Shown here: positions 38,201 through 48,970 of the stretch, piece after piece
How the letters are laid out: every line of letters starts with the position of its first letter
How positions within the stretch are numbered: the stretch's first letter is position 1
From: Phallusia mammillata
Lineage: Eukaryota; Chordata; Ascidiacea; Phlebobranchia; Ascidiidae
Direction: 5' to 3'
Length of the DNA: 64,000 bases
NCBI GenBank assembly: GCA_003260075.1
Contig: QLIY01000381.1
Location: forward strand, 19,865 to 83,864
Position numbers and translations under genes: made by a program
Notes under the pieces: model-generated
What the model saw: the letters and a program-made list of their open reading frames with translations, nothing else
Databases searched by the model: none
Told to the model about the DNA's origin: nothing

Positions 38201-41200
38201 AACACAAATATATTTCCTATGCTTATTTTGTATTGGGTCCCATATTAGCCATCGTCTTTTATAACCTTGGTTGTTTCTGCAAGCAAAAACTCATGGGTCC
38301 CCACACATGCAAAGTTGAAAATAATACAATTCAATAGATAACAATGAGTAAGTTTGGTATTGTGAAGACAAACACAGTGATTGGTACTGTGCATATCTAA
38401 ATATGCTATATGGAGTAAAAACTATTTAAATTAAAAAACTCATTTTAGGGGGCTAGTAGGATAACTAATTGAGGTTCAACACACACAAACTTAAAAGTAG
38501 GAAACCACAATGACTCAATCAATAGTACTGCAAAATTTCACTCCAATCGGCCAACGTTTAAAATTTCAACCACTAGAGGTGTTTTGAGCAACAATCGTTA
38601 ATGTTTCTGACGTCAAAGGGCAGTTAACAACCCCCGAACTGCAATGGCGCAAGAACGATAATTGGCATACTTTACAAGCTATCCAAATTTTTGCCAATTC
38701 TGACATTGTTTACAAACTCACCCCTTTTAGGGGGCTAGCGGGGTAAATATTGGGGTTATGAACAAAAACAAAGAGGGATGCACATCTACAGAACTACATC
38801 TACCATCTGTGTAAATTTCAGCCAAATTCATCAAACATTTGATGGAAACACGAGTCGGACAAACTTTGGGTAGAAGAAAAACAAACAAAAACATTTTGAG
38901 TAAAATCAATGTGTCCCCTTCAGGAAAGGGGACCCATAATTAATCTATATTGTGTTAAATTCTAAACACTTTATGGTGGTAACAGGTAAAGTGAGGCTGG
39001 TACAAATTTTTGTTTTTTCCATTTCATAGCCAGTAATTTGTCCTATTTTATGTCAGCCTAAAACAATTGCCAGAACAACATACATATAGACTGACAGTCA
39101 ACTTACTTCAGTACAAAAGGTATGATTGCTGTTTACAAGAGTAACTTGCTCATACAGAGATTTTGATCTTGGCAGCAAAGATTTCAACAATGGAAGAGCA
39201 CATGAAGGGGAAGACTGGATTTCTTGAATGGTTTTCTGAAAAATTGGAACATATTACATGGCAGGCAATTTATAAGTGTTAATCAAACTAAAAAAGTTTC
39301 AAAGCTTTAAACATCTGTTTTAATTCTGCTTTGTTTAGTGCAATTAATTGGCAAACCTTCAATGATTGTGGAGCACCAAAGTTCACTCTAATGTGACCAT
39401 AGAAACCACAAGCCATTTTGGCAATGGTAAATATTGATGTGATGAATGTTTCTGGCTTTTTAGTCTGACCCTGGGGACAAAAGTACAAACATATGACTGA
39501 TGTCAATAAGTCACATGCAAGGATGTTGGCAATTGCAAACCATCAGTTCTCCATCAAAGTTTCCGTCCATCAACTTTTCATAGCTCACACAAACAGGCAC
39601 TACAGTGACATCAGGTATAACACCCTTTAATACTGATTCCACAACAACAGAAAAAATGCCGGTTTTTGGTTGATTTGGAAGACCACTTCTAGTTCTTGTA
39701 CCTTCTACAAATTAAAAAAATAAAGAAAATCACTGAAAAAGTGTCAAATAATAGTAGATATCTTGGTAAAACAAGCTTGAAAAACAACTTATTAATTTAC
39801 CAATAAAAACTTCAAGGCTTTGGTTTTCTTTCAGAAGCTCAGTGACATACTGAAAACAAAATAGTGTAATCAATACACAATCAATGTCAAAATCGATGAA
39901 GTCTATACTCAACAATGGATAATGAATTACAAGTACCAGTTCAAGTGCTTTAAACTCAAGAAAGAAAAGCTTACCGAGTTTAACACGGCTCGATAAATGT
40001 AATCTTTTTCATTTCCTCTGTCAATTTTCCTTCTTATAAAAAATCCTCCAACTCGGCGCATAACAGACCTTCAAATGTTAAAAGCAAATATAATACAAAG
40101 AAAATGATTCAATACAAAGTCTTTGTTTGCTCGTGAAAAATATCATACCTAAAAAGCGGTATATTTAAGTTGTTTCCACTGGCAACAAAAGGTGAACGAA
40201 TTTCACTGTGATATAGTAACAGTGTCATTAATATGTAGTCAAAATGACTAAAGTGTAATGGCAGGTAGAGCACAGGGGTGTTGCCCTAAAAGACAAAAAT
40301 ATGAGACAAGGTAAATAATATTTCATTTGAAAACAGTTAATGAGTCATTTACCTCAGATATTGTTCGCAATACTTCCAACTGACCCTGATGTAAGTGCAC
40401 AGATGAGGTCAATTGTCTTAAAAGTGTCAAACACAACCAGCCACTAAACCTAAAAAATACATTTGGATGTAATATTCCATGTTAAACATTACTTACATAA
40501 AAACACGAAAGAGTATTCACAACAACAAGATATAAACAAAGAGCAATTTAGAGATGAAATACTTGTGTAATGCTAGGTCCAAATTGATTCTAATCATATG
40601 CTTACTTTAGGGCTTTAGATGTCACAGTGGCAAGCATTTCATCAAGATACATAGATGCTCTTTCCATCATTTGTTTCTCAAATCTCTTTTCCTGTTTAAC
40701 ATCAACATCGTCACTGGAACTTTCAGTGGTGCACAGTGTTTTTTGAATAGCGTGATGCAATCTGCAACAATATTTAAGATCAGAAACACTATTGTTGTAT
40801 TAAATTAAATAAAAATATAACCTTTCATCTGAAAGAATATTTTGTCGCATTAAAGTAGGGTCAGGGTATCTGTGGTCTGTTCGACGTGTTGTTGTCACAT
40901 AACAATAGTAAAATGTTTTTGTAAGAAAATCTCTGAAATACAAATAGGTTTAGTTGTGACAAATTCTGGTATGAGATAGGTGCAGACAAACAATACCTTT
41001 CCTGCAATCCAGGAATATGCAATAGGTTATAAAAAGGGCGCTGAGACAAAGCAACAATATCTATTGAATCCATGTTGGCTTGTGATCCAGCAGAATCCTA
41101 AACATGTAAAAATATGCTTATTCAGCAAAAAATAATTTCATTTCTGTCTATATATTACACACCAAAGGTTTCCAATGAGTTCCTCCCATTTCTGGTCGTT

Positions 41201-41279
41201 TTAGGCCAACATCGAGATATGATTGGTCAAACTTTTTTTTGTACTCAAACAGATCAGCTTCATTTTCACAGCTTCCCAT
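32281..41279 (-). CDS. GPAM: Mitochondrial glycerol-3-phosphate acyltransferase (GPAT1)
   Basis: First committed step of glycerolipid synthesis: glycerol-3-phosphate plus acyl-CoA gives lysophosphatidate, at the outer mitochondrial membrane. Nineteen exons in transcript order: 41163-41279, 40997-41097, 40822-40932, 40606-40761, 40353-40449, 40149-40285, 39975-40068, 39801-39849, 39541-39704, 39357-39470, 39107-39235, 35651-35828, 35026-35181, 34309-34687, 33711-33871, 33147-33355, 32876-33049, 32577-32769, 32281-32450. The sum is 2,889 bases, in frame: 962 aa (human 828). The acyltransferase block has the catalytic HX4D (His205-Asp210 in LPLHFSHFDY), ASGNNLNIPLF, GGFFIRR and EGTRTRSG (288-297). 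The C-terminal half follows human GPAM (MSTNIVAFLLLHHF, VFELAYYGNAL). An in-frame TAA precedes the ATG. Exon 14 adds a Ser/Asp-rich insert absent from human GPAM. Intron 11 is 3.3 kb and transposon-laden. Confidence 0.93.
33480..33700. repeat. Contig-end duplication in GPAM intron 15
   Basis: About 100 bases (33480-33581, containing TTCCTTGCAAGTGTTGGCTG) recur at 33592-33697 with a few differences around ten G at 33582-33591. It is intronic, so GPAM coding sequence is not affected. Confidence 0.7.
33955..34109. mobile_element. Small hAT-like transposon in GPAM intron 14
   Basis: 155 bases flanked by the exact 8-bp duplication TCCCTAGG (33947-33954 and 34110-34117). It begins CAGTGTTTTTTTTAAGG and ends with the complement of CAGGTTTTTTTTAGG. 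It is the inverted relative of the element at 23965-24186. Confidence 0.75.
35208..35552. mobile_element. hAT-type MITE in GPAM intron 12
   Basis: 345 bases with ends CAGTGTTTCTTAACC and GGTTAAGAACCCCTG. The exact 8-bp target duplication ACGTATTG lies at 35200-35207 and 35553-35560. No transposase is encoded. Confidence 0.85.
36934..37212. mobile_element. hAT-type MITE in GPAM intron 11
   Basis: 279 bases with ends CAAGGGTGGGCAACC and GGTTGCCCACCCCTG and an exact 8-bp duplication CCGTAAGC (36926-36933 and 37213-37220). Internal sequence includes GCGGGCCGCA near both ends. Confidence 0.85.
38293..38937. mobile_element. Possible inverted-repeat element in GPAM intron 11
   Basis: A 10-base perfect inverted repeat, ATGGGTCCCC at 38293-38302 and GGGGACCCAT at 38928-38937, bounds 645 bases. 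Inside is a diverged direct repeat beginning TTTTAGGGGGCTAG (about 38447 and 38727). No target duplication is clear, so the boundaries are tentative. Confidence 0.4.
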
Positions 41280-42483
41280 TTTGAGTTTTTCTTTATATGC
41301 AAGCTTGCTTTTTTCTTCTTATGCAAACAGTCTGATGCTGTGTTGTGGAACTTGGGCTAAGTCATTGTGATTGCAAATAATTGGGTTAATAGGTGAATCC
41401 TATTTGACATGCAAGCAGGTTTTGTCAAAATTTGGGTGCACAAACTGTCAGCCTTTACCATATCACTCACGCTCCACTGTTTAAAAAAGACAAAATTGAT
41501 AACACATAGAACCCAACCAAAGCCTATTAACACATATAACACAGCATTACATTTGCATCAACAAATGATTAACTGTAAAATGAAAACCATTTGTAAAGTT
41601 AAGTGATACTTGGCATGTATAAATAATTTGTTTGGAAGAGCTAAAATTTTGTTGATACATTATGCCTGGCAGCAACAGTGTATTCAATTTGTGTTGCTTT
41701 TGGACCAAACATGGCAATTATTTGGGACAGCTTTGCTGGCTGACATTTTATCAACTTAGTTCCTATTGTTACTTAATATTGTGTGAATGTGTGGTGACAT
41801 TGTTGGAAATATTATTAAATTAACTGACTCACTTACAACATTTTAAAATGATCAATGGCAGTACTGAAACCTAACTTAACAGCAGCTGATTCCACCAATA
41901 CACGATTAGAAACAAATTATTTTAACTTCAACATTTCTCTCTATATAAGACGCTAAACTTGCAATTGTAAATCTCCACAGTCCGCAGCAACAGCATTAAC
42001 AACAAACGTATTGTAACTACACCAATCCTATTCCTATCCCATAGTAAGGCAAACCCCTGCTGCAGCATTTTTTGCTAAATGTTTGAGCATTTTTTATAAC
42101 GCAAAAACAAATCCACTCTTGGCGTCGTTTAGATGTGATCATCATCGTCAGTCGTCACCAAGCGGCCTATGCAACATGTGGTAATCGAAAGACCTTGTGC
42201 TTACCGATCCGTGACAAAGGTTATTTCGACGATGTCCGCTAGATTAATACATTATTTCATAATATGCAACTAAAAAACTTTTTATCGAGGTTTGTAAAAC
42301 CACCCCTTCCAATTTATCCCTTTTCTGCTTGACACCCAATAAATTCAGGGTTAGTTTTTTTAAAGCACTCATCTCCATTGAATTTGCCTCTTTTTATGTT
42401 CATTCTTTACGTTTTTGATCGGCGAAACTTAGTTCCTGGAGCAATTATCAACTGAAATTCCATTGAGAAATATGAGTGTACAG
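41280..42483. other. GPAM 5' flank
   Basis: Region upstream of the GPAM start. It must contain the promoter, but I see no clear core elements. AT-rich, with no coding exon recognised. Confidence 0.4.
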
Positions 42484-43242
42484 CAGGGGTCTTCAACCTT
42501 TTTGGCTCAATCGCCCCCTTATTAAGGCACTGCTTCCAAATCGCCCCCCTATGAGATTGTTATTATAAAAGTTCTGCTTTTTGAGCAGACGTGGGCGGTT
42601 AGATTCAGTCAGCAACACGAAAGCTTCAGTTAACAGCGAAAACCTAATTTAATTGCTACTACAACACGCAAGGTCCTTTTCACGCACTTCTTTTAACTAA
42701 CGCATCTAAGATTTGTTAAAATTTATTACATCATAGACAAAACAATATTACGATTATGCGCCAATAATCGCCTTCTTTTGTTGAAAACAATGGGGCAGTA
42801 CTCTGTAGAGCAGAAGTCCAAATAATACAAATACTTCGCAGTTTGGGAAGCGCTTGTAGGAAGTGTAAAAGCGAAACAAGTTTGAGGTAAAGCTCATTAC
42901 CATTGTATTAAAAAAGTATGGCCCGTCACCATACATAGCCGCAATAAAGTGTCCCCTGTGGCAAATTAAATGCCCAACCTTGCTCACGAGATCACAAAAA
43001 GTACAAAAAATCACCAGTAAACACAATGTATTCAAATAGCAACACGTTTAAGCTGATGTGTCCCTTATCCTTGGTGTTTGTTAGCAACACGAATTATATC
43101 TGCTTGCAAGTTAAAGTTAGCTGAGTCTCACAGTTCTTGTACATATTAAAATAATCAGTAATGTTGAAATCGCCCCCCAACTTCCAAATTTGTCACCGTC
43201 GCCCCCTTGGTGGACAAAATCGCCCCCCGTTGAATAACCCTG
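42484..43242. mobile_element. hAT-type non-autonomous transposon, 759 bp
   Basis: Left end CAGGGGTCTTCAACC, right end CGTTGAATAACCCTG, with an exact 8-bp duplication GTGTACAG (42476-42483 and 43243-43250). Subterminal CGCCCCC motifs are present at both ends. No intact transposase frame inside. Confidence 0.85.
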
Positions 43243-43436
43243 GTGTACAGCATGAAATATATATGTTGCTTCCTCTATGCTGCCAAGTTAATGTCTAGTT
43301 TCTATAAATGCATCAAGCTAAATACTTCCTTCCTGACATATAAAAGTCTGGTCACACAAAACTACATAAACCGAAAAATAACAATTGTAAAAATTTACAC
43401 AACAGTTAAAATTTAAAAAGTGCACTTTTGGGGACA

Positions 43437-43442
43437 TTTATT
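43437..43442 (-). terminator. Poly(A) signal of the downstream PGP-like gene
   Basis: Minus-strand AATAAA (plus TTTATT) about 107 bases beyond the stop codon at 43549. Confidence 0.5.
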
Positions 43443-43548
43443 GTCTGTTGTACGAATTACCTAATTTTCACAAAGTTCAATGCAAAAATCTCACCACAGG
43501 GCTAAGATTTATGCACCATTGGACCTGGCGAGTATATGCAGAAGTCAT

Positions 43549-45199
43549 CTAGGAGCAAAAGTCAGCCCAATCCCCAAGTGATGGCAAAACATAATCTGGT
43601 GTCTGCTCCTTTAATGCTGGGTCGGAATTTTGAAGAATAGCTTTTATAGTTTCTTCAGTGGCAACACCAGTGCCTACCAGCAGTGTTTTCAAACCATTCT
43701 GTTTTCCAAACACAATGTCTGTTTTCATGTTGTCACCAACCATTACTGTTTGATCAGGGTCAATGTCATGTGATTTCTGCAAATACAATGCACATTTTGA
43801 TGAACATACAGGTCTCTTTATATTGAACCAACAATTCATAATGTTTATCCAAGTTTGTGTTTTATTGCTAGTTTAGGCACTCCTTTAATTAACAGATTGC
43901 TAATACCAACTTGTATGCATTCAAACATGAGTTTTCCAGGTTTTCCACACCATACATCTGGTTCTCTTCCAGCAACAATGCAAACTGACTTCACCATTGC
44001 CCCTGTTCCTGGTACAATATGATCACTGTCACCTAAAATGTTACATACCCAATATGCTGGTTTTCTTTGCCAATGTGGAGACAGTACTGTCATAAATGTT
44101 AAAGTATATCACAAAGTTAAAGCCTTAAAAATGAAATGAATACAGTAAACCAGTGTTTCCCAACTTTTTGGCCCAAAATACCCCCAAAACTTTATGGTGA
44201 TACTGATATATATAGATAAATCTTTTTATTTTGAAACAGTTCAATGCATACCCAAAGGCACTCTGCTATCATCATTAGTTGCAACAAAAATGCAGTTGGG
44301 ATCCCGTAAATATGACCCAGCTTTGATCAGTTTTGAGAAACTGATGTGTCCATCAAACCCAACCAACACAGCTTCTACATTTTCTTGTAACTCACACCTA
44401 AATTGAAGGTTTTCAAGTCTTGCAATCTTTTTAAGACGCACTTCAATCATACTGCAACTTATACCTTGGTTTGCCATTTATAAATAAATCTATGGCACAA
44501 AAACAAGACAAACAAATCTAAAATAAGACAATTAACTATTTTCAAAACAAATGTCCACCTTTTTATGTCATCATAGTCTTGACTTGTACTGGTGTCATCT
44601 GGTCCAATGCCCAAATGCTCGATCCCCAAGTTGTCTAATTCTTCTCCAATGCCTTCATTTCCAATTACATACACCTTTCCATTAATCTTAAAAAAATGTG
44701 TTTAAAAAAACTTGCAGGCAAAGATTAAAAATTTGTCAGACAAATGAGGTTTAAACTTGTCTGGTAATCAACAAATATTTAACAAACCTTGATTAAATGT
44801 CAACAAGCCACAAACAATGATATGAGAGTTAAACAGTTACCAACCTTGGCAATGTCCTTGAGGTATTTTGCACTTGTGTATGCAGTTCCAAAAGTATTTT
44901 TTCTCTCTGATGGAAACCCCAGTGAAGACAATTTAGCAACATATTTATCACGGGATTTGGTGCTGTTGTTGGTTACAAATATAACTTGCTTTCCGGATTT
45001 TTTTAAAAAGTTGACAACAGCTGCTGCTCCTTTAAAATATATTATGATCATGTTAACCGGAAAATACATGTTACAGCTGAAAAGCTTTACCTGGAATAGC
45101 GTTGTAGCCTTGCCACAAAACCCCATCACAATCAAACAAAAAAGTGTCACATGAAGCAATTAGTTCATTAAAAACCTTTTTGGCTTTCGCATTAGCCAT
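43549..45199 (-). CDS. PGP/PDXP-family HAD phosphatase, copy b
   Basis: Six exons in transcript order: 45091-45199, 44845-45029, 44559-44686, 44252-44397, 43911-44032, 43549-43776. Together 918 bases, 305 aa, close to human PGP (321) and PDXP (296). HAD motifs are complete: nucleophile and acid Asp23/Asp25 in LFDCDGVLW, Thr56 in [10 protein letters not shown], Lys220 in WCGKPGK, and GDNMKTD at the end (Asp245, Asp250). The TNNS(T)K..R segment and VVVGFD-like centre ([11 protein letters not shown]) resemble phosphoglycolate phosphatase, the mammalian enzyme that also hydrolyses glycerol-3-phosphate; pyridoxal phosphatase is the alternative. It lies 0.67 kb downstream of its twin, on the same strand and with identical exon lengths. 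A possible acceptor (TTTGTTTCAG) sits about 30 bases before the ATG, so a 5' UTR intron or spliced-leader addition is possible. Confidence 0.9.
44151..44205. mobile_element. Truncated hAT-type element end
   Basis: CAGTGTTTCCCAACTTTTTGG in the intron before exon 5 of the copy-b phosphatase resembles the left ends of the complete MITEs. No right end or target duplication was found. Confidence 0.4.
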
Positions 45200-45542
45200 T
45201 ACTAGTTATATGTTAATCTTAAATCTCACTGAAACAAAGCGCTGTAGTTGATTTTGCAGACAGAGTAACAATGTAGGAGTTACATAATTAATACTCTAAA
45301 CTTCTATATCAAACCATATTTGCATTAAATGAAAGTAAGAAATTTAATTTACATCTCTTAATTACAGCAAATATTTTTAATTGGTGTCAAAGTTACCTGC
45401 ACTTTAAAGTGTTATGGTTTATATTGTGATTGTATATTTGTTACTATTGATTTCACAAAATTACAATTTATATTAAGTCATACCAAAACATCTACATAAA
45501 AGTTGAAAACACTTGCCTAAATTAATTGCAGATTTTAAAAAT

Positions 45543-45548
45543 CTTTAT
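45543..45548 (-). terminator. Poly(A) signal of the upstream PGP-like gene
   Basis: Minus-strand AATAAA (plus TTTATT) 325 bases beyond the stop at 45873 and before the start of the next phosphatase. This implies separate 3' ends rather than a tight operon. Confidence 0.45.
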
Positions 45549-45872
45549 TGCAATTTACAATGTTTTTATCACTATTTGCAACAGCAGACAAGCACCGTAG
45601 GTACAAATTGACCATAAAAATAGTTTTTTAACATCTACAACAGTTAAAAGTTTTGTCTACAGTTAAACTTGTTTGAAACACAATAACATCACAGCAGGAA
45701 GTTGTAACATAATCTCAGCTAAAAAATAGCAGAGTATAGACAATTTGTTGTTTTTACACTTCAGTACTTTCCAAAAATATGTGAAATGCTAGGACTGCTT
45801 TACTAAAATATGCCAACATAAGCATTTTTAAATATAACATGCACCACCAAGCAAACAATTGTATGTGCTGCT

Positions 45873-48060
45873 TTATGAACAAAACTCAGCCCAGTCTCCA
45901 AGTGATGGAAGAACATAGTCAGGTACTTGTTCCTTTAATGCTGGGTCGGAACTTTCTAAAATACTGTTCACAGAATCCCTTGATGAGACACCAGAAAAGA
46001 CCAGTAAAGTTTTCAGTGAATTTTGTTTTCCAAATACAATGTCAGTCTTTGTATTGTCTCCAATCATTATTGCACGGTCTGGATTTATATCAATCGTTTT
46101 CTGTAAAAAATGTATCATTGCCTTCAATATAAGCTTAGGTTTAAGTATTTTTTTGAACATATATTTTCATGTTTTCAAGGACTCCGGTTTATAAAAAGCA
46201 TTTAAATCCCTTATACTCACTTGTATACATTCAAACATAAATTTTCCAGGTTTCCCACACCAAACATCAGGTTCCCTGGCTGCAACTGTACAAACTGATG
46301 CAACCATGACCCCTGTCCCGGGAACAACATGCTTACAATCACCTATAAGTGCATCATAGTGTGGTTATTAAATTTAAGTTCTGCCATACATGTCTTACTT
46401 CACCTATACAGCTGTAAACACACCTTTGACATTCTAAGCTTATGTTAAACTATGCATGAAGAATTGACAATTATTGTTACAAGTTGTACACATACCTAAA
46501 GGTAACCTAGCATCACTGTTTGTGGCCAAGAAGAGACAGTTAGGATTTCGCAAATATGATCCAGCCCTCACCAATTTAGAAAAACTAATGTGTCCATCAA
46601 ATCCTACCAAAACAGCATTTACATCTTCATCCAGCTTGCATCTAAGTATAAATGGGTACATTTTTAGTCTTTTTTAATGAAAAATACCCACAACCTTTCA
46701 CAAGCAAGCTGAATTTATCAATTATATTAATTTCAACAGACTGTAATTTAAACAACTTTTGTACAATTTAACACACATTAAGCCACCTTTTTATATCGTC
46801 ATAATCCAAACTTGTGGCAACATTGTCAGGTCCTATTCCAAAATGCTTTATCCCAACATTGTCAAGCTCTTCTCCCATGCTTTCATTTCCAATTAAATAT
46901 ACTTTACCATCAATCTAAACCACAGAAAAGTATTTTGTTTTGCATTTATAAAACAATTTGGTTTTGAAAAAAACTTTAAAACGCCTTAATAAATCTTGAT
47001 TTTATGCAAATTAAATATGGTACAACAAACTTTGGCAATGTGCTTCAAATATAAAGCACTTGTGTAGGCAGTTCCAAAAATCTTTTCTTTATCAGAAGGA
47101 TAGCCAAGTGATGACAATTTGTCCACATATTTGTCACGTGATTTTGTGCTATTGTTGGTCACAAAAATTACTTGCTTCCCGAGATTCTCCAAAAAGTTGA
47201 CAACAGCAGCTGCACCTGCAAGAAATTGTATGTTTTACAAACATTGCATCAAAGGAAACATCTTCTTTGAAAAAACTCTTCCCACGCTCTACGCCTGTGT
47301 TTCTCAATCGGGGGTCAGCAAAGCGTTTCGGGGTCTGCAACAACTTTTTAATTCACACGAAATGAGATTGATAAATCGCGATGTTAAAAAATGCTTTGGT
47401 ATTTTAAAATAGCATAAAACTCGTTTGAAAATGTGCTTCATAGGTGACAAACGAAAATGCATTGTGACATCTTAATCCTATCGCGATGCAACAGATGTAA
47501 ATTGTCAGTGGCGAACAATGCTACATCACAATGTAATGGGTCTTTCTTGTCAATTCACAAAATCCCCACCCAAACAAAGGGATTGAACTTTTGGTCCTGA
47601 ATGTGGTTGGTATTTTATGCACCATGCATTGGTTGATTGTTAATAAAAAAAAGTACATAAAAATATCTAAACCTTCAAAGGGGTTCGCGATTAGCTTACA
47701 GCATCGAAAAGGGTCTGCAAAGGCAAAAAGGTTGAAAACCACTGCTCTAGGCGGCACAGTACGTACACCCTATTTTGGCCTATAATGTCTCATTAAGGAA
47801 GCTTTGGCCACTTAGGGTATGGAATTTTCAGCCTGTTACTGAACCGACAAATTCAGGTGTCATAGCCTATGCTGTCAATGTCATGTTATCAACACCAGCT
47901 ATGTTATGATGTAACGCCTATCAGTTTTCATAAAAACTTGCATCATCATACCTGGGACAGCTTTAGCGCCTTTCCACAAAACACCGTCACAATCGAACAA
48001 GAAGGTGTCATTGGAGGAAATTAGATTTTGAAAAACATCTTCTGAACTTGCATCATTCAT
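45873..48060 (-). CDS. PGP/PDXP-family HAD phosphatase, copy a
   Basis: Six exons in transcript order: 47952-48060, 47031-47215, 46787-46914, 46496-46641, 46221-46342, 45873-46100. These have the same six lengths as copy b (109, 185, 128, 146, 122, 228), giving 305 aa. Motifs: Asp23/Asp25 in [11 protein letters not shown], Thr56 in [10 protein letters not shown], Lys220 in WCGKPGK, and IGDNTKTD (Asp245, Asp250) binding Mg. Likely substrates are phosphoglycolate and/or glycerol-3-phosphate by family resemblance; not provable here. Intron 1 carries a hAT MITE (47295-47744). The gene is divergent from the first FATP gene with 0.9 kb between start codons. The first of two in-frame ATGs close together (48060) was taken as the start because copy b begins at the equivalent position. 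Confidence 0.9.
47295..47744. mobile_element. hAT-type MITE in intron 1 of phosphatase copy a
   Basis: Left end CTGTGTTTCTCAATC, right end GGTTGAAAACCACTG. Flanking octamers CTCTACGC and CTCTAGGC match at 7 of 8 positions. About 450 bases, no protein coded. The left terminus seems to have lost a base relative to CAGTG. Confidence 0.7.
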
Positions 48061-48970
48061 GTTTTGGACGTTTTATATTTTGACACCATTAAATCAATAA
48101 TTCATCACGATAGATAAGTTATGCAACAAAGTTTTTTTTCTGCACAAAAGTTACCAGTCACGCTTCAGTGATTTTTGATCCCAGCGAAAATTTCACATTA
48201 GGGAAAAATCCCTAATGTTTATTTCGTTTCATACCGGTATATGACCACCGTCATTTCGCCGAAATGAGAATTCGAGTTTTTTTGGGGGAAATGTATGTGA
48301 TTTATCTGTTTACCATATACATGTTTCAAAATGTTTTTTTTTGTTTTTTGACAATCAGGCGGCAGTCCGATAACTGAAAATTTAACAAAATGTTTATTTG
48401 GAAAAAAATGCGTTTTTTTTGTTGTGGACAAATTTATTTAAGTTTAAAACCTTATGGTCATGCTTTTTAGCTGAATTTATATTATCTTTAACTTTTAAGT
48501 GGCTAATCAGGAACACTAAAGTAAAACTTGGGGGGGGGGGTATATGTGTCTTGGTTGCACATTCAAGTATTTGAAACAAATAAATGTTTTTCGCTTATAA
48601 GCATTTAAATTGAAATTAAAAACCATCTGTAAAATATGCAACAAAATAGTTGTGGTTTCGTCTGTCTCGTAACGCGACCACATTGAGGGCGGAGGAAGTT
48701 TGTTGAGTAAACAATTTACCAGGGGTATTTTACGCTTGAATACAGTTGCTTGCTCTGCAACGCTACTGCTGCATTTTAATCTGTAACTTTGTTTAACTTT
48801 TTTCGTATCTGTTGAGAATATATTTAAAGCACACTAAACAAGGCTAAAACAACATTTGCCTTTCTAGAGGTGAGCACTTTCTCTAAATTGTATCTACACA
48901 TAACTTGTTAGATAGGAACTAAACGCTAATCCTTTTAAAGTCGTTTAGCATTTAACAAAAAAAATTGCAA
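48061..48970. promoter_or_regulatory. Divergent intergenic region between PGP-like copy a and FATP gene 1
   Basis: 910 bases between oppositely oriented start codons, so both promoters must lie here unless 5' UTR introns extend further. It contains an 11-G run at 48530-48540, probably a 10-base gap. No TATA box or other element is convincing. A possible acceptor (CGTTTAG) lies shortly before the FATP ATG. Confidence 0.5.

Noticed and set aside
43549-48060. Two phosphatases as a spliced-leader operon
   Set aside because: The spacer is 0.67 kb and contains a poly(A) signal for the upstream gene; ascidian operons usually have almost no spacer. An acceptor before the second ATG is suggestive only.
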